The translations under genes and the position numbers were made by a program. This document shows positions 32,893 through 37,328 of a stretch of DNA of 37,328 bases, one piece after another. The number at the start of each line of letters is the position of its first letter. Positions within the stretch are counted from its first letter, which is position 1. Source of the DNA: a virus; IMG/VR virus record IMGVR_UViG_3300031602_000012, positions 1 to 37,328 of that record; one strand, 5' to 3'. Below the pieces are notes generated by a model that was not told the DNA's origin, did not search any database, and saw nothing but the letters and a program-made list of their open reading frames with translations.

Positions 32893-32901
32893 TAACCGCA
32901 T
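32888..32901 (+). repeat. Late-region motif TCTAATAACCGCAT, copy 3
   Basis: Exact 14-base copy overlapping the stop of the ejection protein gene, 43 bases before the fibre gene. Here the motif flows into a hairpin CCGCA-TAGCT-TGCGG. Confidence 0.7.
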
Positions 32902-32943
32902 AGCTTGCGGGTAATTTAGTTCTATAATCATGGGAGACTATCA

Positions 32944-35900
32944 GTGACTGTATCTAGCGCCACTAACAAACATATTTATAACGGAAACGGGTCTACAGTA
33001 TCGTTTCCATATAGCTTTAAAATATTCACTGAGACTGATCTAACTGTATATGTAGGTGGCCAGTTAAAGGTTGTCAACACACACTACACAGTGACTAGCG
33101 TAGGTACTGCGTCTGGTGGCAATGTCGTCTTCAATACCAGTGCTAACCCAATATACGACTACACCCCTGCATCGGGTACAGGTAACGTAGTATTTCTGCG
33201 TAAATTGCCGATCACCCAAAGCACAGACCTAGTTCAATACGGCAACTTTGACGCTAACGTCATAGAAGACGTTTTTGACCGTCTAACCATGATTACCCAA
33301 ACCCTACAGGAACAATCTGATCGTACCATACGGTTTGCTGAAACAGTGCATGACGCTGGTGGTGTTACGATTTCCGATACGGTTGCAGAACGGGCTGGTA
33401 AGGTTCTAGCCTATGATGCTAGTGGTGACTTAACATCTGCTAATGAGCTAGGTACATGGGCTGGTGATTGGACTACGGGCGTAGCTTATGTTGTTCGCGG
33501 TCTTGTTAAAGATCTAGCCACAAGTAATGTGTATGTGTGTTTGCTTGACCATACAGCAGGGACATTGGCCACAGACGTATCAGCTAATAAGTGGGCTTTA
33601 GTGATTGATGCCACTGCCGTTGCTGCATCTGCGACATTAGCCCAAACTGCCCTAGACTCATTCGATGACAGATACTTAGGCCCAAAGTCTGTAGCTCCAA
33701 CAGTTGATAACGATGGCGATGCTTTAGTTGAAGGTGCGTTGTACTTTGACTCAGTGACCAAGGTGTTCAATGTTTGGACAGAATCCACCATTAATGAGTC
33801 TAATGCATTAAAGGCAGCAGCAAATGAAGTCCTGCGGATTATTGTTCAATATACGACAGGGTATCATCAACCTACATTCGACTTAGTGAAAACGGTATTT
33901 GAAGGTTATGAATTTGGTGACTTAAACTTAGACGGCACAATCAATATCATAGATGCTGTTAACTTCATTCAAATGTCTATTGGCACTCAACCGATCTCTG
34001 CTAAAGCGTATGAACTCATTGCGCTAATGAACAACCCTGTCACCTTCCCAGTAGGCGCTTACACAGATAGTAACGGCGTTAATTTCTTCCAGTACGACAC
34101 TGAATGGAGAACTATCTCCCCATCTAAAGCTGACATGGTACACATCGTTAGCGCAGCTACTAATGCAACAACCGCTACGACTAAAGCAGATGAGGCAGCC
34201 ACAAGCGCCACCAATGCAGCAGCATCCGCAGCACAGTTAACCGCATTAACAACCTCTACATCCACTCTAGCCATAGGTGCAAACGCTACATCTACGTACA
34301 ACTCAGGCACAGGTGTACTGGCGTTAGGCATTCCCCAAGGAACCCAAGGGCCAACTGGTTCTCAAGGCATTCAAGGTGCTACAGGACCAACTGGTGCTGA
34401 TTCAACTGTAGCAGGTCCAACAGGTCCCACTGGACCTACTGGTCCTACTGGTGCAGCAGGTGCAGATGGTACTGATGCCTCAACGAGTGCTAGTGATTTA
34501 ACTTCAGGAACTTTAGCAGATGCTAGATTCCCAGCTACGTTACCTGCTATTAGTGGTGCTAACTTAACCAACCTACCTGCTGATTCTACTAAGCTACCTC
34601 TAGCTGGTGGCACGATTACTGGTGATACGCTACATGGCGATAGCGTCAAAGCTAAGTTTGGCGCATCAGGTGACTTAGAGATTTACCACACTTCAGCAGG
34701 GAATCCAGCAAGTGTCATTGCTGACGTTGGTGCTGGCCCTCTGGCTATCGGAGGTTCAGAAGTACACTTAATGGACAGTGCTTTATCCTCTTACTTCCTA
34801 TCTACAGCAGCAGGTGCTGAACTAAAGATTTATCACGCAGGTTCAGAGAAGCTAGCCACCACATCCACAGGAGTTAGTGTGACTGGTGCGGTAGTTGCCA
34901 CATCTTTCTCTGGAGATGGCTCTGCCTTAACCAACCTACCTTCTTCGGCTGGTGGCACATTAACGACTAAAGGTGACTTAGAGTCATTCACAACGGTACA
35001 AGCTAGATTACCTGTAGGTACAGACGCACAAGTGCTAACCGCAGATTCAACGGTTGCAGCAGGAGTTAAGTGGGCTACAGCAGCGGCTGGTGGTGGCATT
35101 GGTAGTTTTATTGATACCTCAATTGCTATCTCTAGTGATGGTACAGCGTTAGCTAATGATGATGGCACTAATGGTGAGAACATTGCACTCGGTCAAAGTG
35201 CATTAGCAACTAATGTATCAGGTATTAGGAATGTTGCCATTGGAACACAAGCATTGAAAACTGCGGTTTCAAGTGGTGGTATAGCTATTGGTAGCTTCGC
35301 AGGTCTGAATATCACAAGTGCTGGAGCCAGTATTGCTATTGGCGAGTCTGCTTTACGGAGTACCACGACCCTTACGGGGCATAATAATATAGGCATAGGT
35401 AATAGTGCAGGATATAGTTTAAGTACAGGCCAGAACAATGTATTGAGTGGTAAGCAAGCTGGTTACACCCTAAATACAGGGTCTTACAATGTCCTGAGTG
35501 GATACCAAGCTGGTTATGCTTCGTCCTCTCAAAGCAATAGTGTAATGATTGGTAAATCAGCAGGTAAAACTTTTGTCTCTGATAATGCCACAATTATTGG
35601 TGCAGAAGCGTGTAGTACAGGTGGGGCATTTGCGTCAACAGGTACAACGGTTGTTGGATACAGAGCAGGATATAAACTCGGAGGTGGTGACAATAACACC
35701 CTACTTGGTTATCAAGCAGGACAAGGTATAGCCTACAATCACGGTAATGTGTGTATTGGATACAGTGCTGGCGGTGCATCTGTTGATCACTCCAACAAAC
35801 TCCACATAGCCAACAACGCCTCTGAATCACTCATCGAAGGTGACTTCACCACTAAAGACCTCACCATCAACGGTAGACTAAACGTAGCCACAGCCACAGT

Positions 35901-36192
35901 CACAACCACTGCAACCACAGCAGTCAACCTACTCATGTTCAAGATCGCCTCCGCTAATGGAGCTAAAGTTCTTGTTCAAGTGAAAGACAGCGTAACCAAT
36001 GCTGTTCAAATCTCCGAACTTCTAGTAACTCACGATGGCTCAACCATAGTCTCCACACAGTATGGTGATGTATTCACCGCAGCCCAACTAGCTACTTTCG
36101 ATGTAAACATAGTAACCACCGATGCTAATTTAAGCATCACCACAGCGAGTGCAAACAGCACTGTATATACAATCAGTGTTAACACACTTTAA
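32944..36192 (+). CDS. Main tail fibre with T7-type anchor, dockerin loop and collagen-like stretch
   Basis: 1082 residues from GTG 32944, behind GGGAG. Residues 1-150 (SFPYSFKIFTETDLTVYVGG; DVFDRLTMITQTLQEQSDRT) match the T7-type fibre N-terminal domain that binds the tail. Residues about 323-345 hold one calcium-binding loop of dockerin type (DLNLDGTINIID). Residues about 465-515 have collagen-like Gly-Pro-Thr repeats. Residues about 735-960 are YadA-head-like repeats ending in LHIANNASESLIEGDF, followed by a C-terminal domain unlike the one at 1-2436. It anchors to the tail and probably presents receptor-binding surfaces. It may be co-expressed with the next fibre gene. Confidence 0.88.
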   Translation: MTVSSATNKHIYNGNGSTVSFPYSFKIFTETDLTVYVGGQLKVVNTHYTVTSVGTASGGNVVFNTSANPIYDYTPASGTGNVVFLRKLPITQSTDLVQYGNFDANVIEDVFDRLTMITQTLQEQSDRTIRFAETVHDAGGVTISDTVAERAGKVLAYDASGDLTSANELGTWAGDWTTGVAYVVRGLVKDLATSNVYVCLLDHTAGTLATDVSANKWALVIDATAVAASATLAQTALDSFDDRYLGPKSVAPTVDNDGDALVEGALYFDSVTKVFNVWTESTINESNALKAAANEVLRIIVQYTTGYHQPTFDLVKTVFEGYEFGDLNLDGTINIIDAVNFIQMSIGTQPISAKAYELIALMNNPVTFPVGAYTDSNGVNFFQYDTEWRTISPSKADMVHIVSAATNATTATTKADEAATSATNAAASAAQLTALTTSTSTLAIGANATSTYNSGTGVLALGIPQGTQGPTGSQGIQGATGPTGADSTVAGPTGPTGPTGPTGAAGADGTDASTSASDLTSGTLADARFPATLPAISGANLTNLPADSTKLPLAGGTITGDTLHGDSVKAKFGASGDLEIYHTSAGNPASVIADVGAGPLAIGGSEVHLMDSALSSYFLSTAAGAELKIYHAGSEKLATTSTGVSVTGAVVATSFSGDGSALTNLPSSAGGTLTTKGDLESFTTVQARLPVGTDAQVLTADSTVAAGVKWATAAAGGGIGSFIDTSIAISSDGTALANDDGTNGENIALGQSALATNVSGIRNVAIGTQALKTAVSSGGIAIGSFAGLNITSAGASIAIGESALRSTTTLTGHNNIGIGNSAGYSLSTGQNNVLSGKQAGYTLNTGSYNVLSGYQAGYASSSQSNSVMIGKSAGKTFVSDNATIIGAEACSTGGAFASTGTTVVGYRAGYKLGGGDNNTLLGYQAGQGIAYNHGNVCIGYSAGGASVDHSNKLHIANNASESLIEGDFTTKDLTINGRLNVATATVTTTATTAVNLLMFKIASANGAKVLVQVKDSVTNAVQISELLVTHDGSTIVSTQYGDVFTAAQLATFDVNIVTTDANLSITTASANSTVYTISVNTL
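35790..35817 (+). repeat. 28-base fibre repeat shared with 789-816
   Basis: Identical at the DNA level to 789-816; it encodes the start of the LHIANN segment of the fibre repeat domain. DNA-level identity exceeds what protein conservation needs. Confidence 0.85.
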
Positions 36193-36210
36193 CCATAAGG
36201 ATATTGAATT

Positions 36211-37328
36211 ATGGCAAACGATAAGAACTTTAAGATTAAGAATGGACTAGATGTTGGAGGCACTATTACCTCTGGTGGTGTAGCAGTAGGTGGCGCAACA
36301 ACAATAGACGGCCTTACTGACGTAGACACATCCACAGTGGCACCTACGGACGGTCAGGTATTGGCTTGGGATAACACAGCATCTAAGTGGGAGCCAGCTA
36401 CGTCAGGTGGTGGAGCAACATCCGTTAACGGCTTAACCGATGGTGTTAATGCTAGTACAAACGTAGGTATAGGCACATCAACACTAAGCGTTGTCTCATC
36501 AGGGTGGGCCAATACAGGACTGGGTCATAATTCAAGTATAGTAGTAAGCACGGGTACTATGAATACAGGCCTAGGATTCTCAACTTTAAAAGCGTTAAAA
36601 ACGGGCCAACACAATACTGCCGTGGGTTCTGACTCGCTACGCTCTGTTAACGGGGGGGCGGGAAACACTAGCGTTGGTTCACAATCTCAATTCTATGTAA
36701 CTGGCTCGGGTAATGCGAGTTTAGGTTATTACACGTTACGTCAGAATACAGGTGGTTACAATATTGGTATCGGTTATCAGGCTGCCAAGGGTGGGTCTAC
36801 TACTTCTGGCTCCTACAATATAAGCATGGGATACCAATCTGGTAATGGCCTAACCACAGGCCAGTACAATGTATTGAGCGGATACCAAGCTGGTTACACG
36901 CTTAGTAGCGGAAATGACAATGTATTCATAGGTAAGTCAGCTGGATACACTTGCTCCTACGGTGCAAGAAACGTAGTCATCGGTAAAGAGGCAGGTAAAG
37001 TTGCCACTAACGGTAGTGATAAAGTATTAATTGGATACCAAGCAGGTTATTCGGGAGGCACAAGTGCCAAGTCTGTATGTATAGGGTATAAGGCAGGTTA
37101 TTCAGATACCAGCTCCAGTAAATTACATATAGCCAACAACTCCACGGAATCACTCATCGAAGGTGACTTCACAGCAAGAACCCTAAACATCAACGGCGCT
37201 TTAACTGTCAACGGTGCAGCAGTGGGTGGCGGTGGTGTAAACATCACCTCAAATGCTACAGCACCTTCCAGCCCAGCAGTAGGCGACCAATGGTATGACA
37301 CCACCAACGGTGTCTTGTATGTTCGGGT
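36211..37328 (+). CDS. Third fibre protein, 3'-truncated by window end
   Basis: ATG 36211 with AAGGATAT upstream; the frame is open to the last base (372 codons visible). It begins MANDKNFKIKNGLDVGGTIT, has a short linker with LTDVDTSTVAPTDGQVLAWD, then YadA-head-like repeats, then LHIANNSTESLIEGDF and the start of the same C-terminal region found at 850-1001. The final 71 bases are identical to 931-1001. It lacks the T7-type anchor, so it may bind to the main fibre instead. Confidence 0.85.
   Translation, partial: MANDKNFKIKNGLDVGGTITSGGVAVGGATTIDGLTDVDTSTVAPTDGQVLAWDNTASKWEPATSGGGATSVNGLTDGVNASTNVGIGTSTLSVVSSGWANTGLGHNSSIVVSTGTMNTGLGFSTLKALKTGQHNTAVGSDSLRSVNGGAGNTSVGSQSQFYVTGSGNASLGYYTLRQNTGGYNIGIGYQAAKGGSTTSGSYNISMGYQSGNGLTTGQYNVLSGYQAGYTLSSGNDNVFIGKSAGYTCSYGARNVVIGKEAGKVATNGSDKVLIGYQAGYSGGTSAKSVCIGYKAGYSDTSSSKLHIANNSTESLIEGDFTARTLNINGALTVNGAAVGGGGVNITSNATAPSSPAVGDQWYDTTNGVLYVR
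37258..37328 (+). repeat. 71-base direct repeat, copy B, at window end
   Basis: Identical to 931-1001. Bases upstream of it are similar but not identical. That the window stops exactly inside an identical repeat suggests an assembly or cut boundary. Confidence 0.9.

Noticed and set aside
34059-35438. Several minus-strand ORFs in the main fibre gene
   Set aside because: They mirror alanine/threonine/glycine-rich repeats on the plus strand and have biased, repetitive translations typical of shadows.
35380-35530. CRISPR-like short repeats (repeating AATGTATTGAGTGG-type units)
   Set aside because: They are in-frame degenerate coding repeats of the fibre body, with no fixed repeat/spacer lengths and no cas genes.
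1-37328. Diversity-generating retroelement, as in BPP-1, suggested by the BPP-1-like virion genes and variable-looking fibres
   Set aside because: No reverse transcriptase frame is present on either strand, and fibre repeats differ at all bases rather than mainly at adenines of a template.

Overview
This window looks like most of the genome of a tailed phage with podovirus-type virion genes, ending at both sides inside tail-fibre genes. I see no bacterial housekeeping genes, integrase, att site, rRNA, tRNA, CRISPR array or insertion sequence. The terminase, portal, Bbp19-like, scaffold, capsid, tail-tube/nozzle and large ejection-protein order resembles the structural module of podoviruses such as Bordetella phage BPP-1. 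Sigma-70-like promoters, AGGAG-type ribosome binding sites, a small globular M15 endolysin and lambda-type NinB/NinG/Erf recombination genes point to a Gram-negative, probably proteobacterial host. The fibre style (YadA-head-like repeats) is common in marine phages, but the host cannot be fixed from the sequence.

Layout: 1-2436 holds a 5'-truncated fibre gene and a second short fibre gene. 2454-4665 (+) holds a small XkdW-like protein, hypotheticals and the lysis cassette (membrane proteins and M15 peptidase). 4652-8279 (-) is a leftward early block: small proteins, NinG, NinB, a Cro/CI-like regulator, an SSB-like protein, an Erf annealing protein and a coiled-coil protein. 8280-8431 is a divergent promoter region. 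8765-9310 is a 545-base non-coding, hairpin-rich stretch that includes a leftward small-RNA candidate with its own promoter and intrinsic terminator. 9311-15195 (+) holds a PD-(D/E)XK nuclease, an SF2 helicase, a stand-alone CHC2-type zinc-finger protein, dUTPase, an HTH protein and several small hypotheticals. 15238-32892 (+) is the packaging and virion module. 32944-37328 (+) holds two further fibre genes, the last cut by the window end.

Working model: early transcription leaves the 8.3-8.4 kb region in both directions. Leftward genes provide recombination functions (Erf, SSB-like, NinB, NinG). Rightward genes provide nuclease, helicase, primase-like zinc finger and dUTPase. No DNA or RNA polymerase is present, so host enzymes are probably used. 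Late genes run rightward from the terminase and, if the genome is circular or permuted, through the fibres into the lysis cassette at the window start. A 14-base motif (TCTAATAACCGCAT) appears exactly three times in the late region, each time at or just after a stop codon, and may mark late transcription units.

The main points of interest are: the 8774-8883 small-RNA candidate; the thrice-repeated late motif; a 1133-residue ejection-type protein carrying ParB-like and zeta-toxin-like kinase domains; a 57-codon ORF nested out of frame within it; the paralogous fibre family whose shared modules coincide with both window ends; and a dockerin-type calcium loop in the main fibre.
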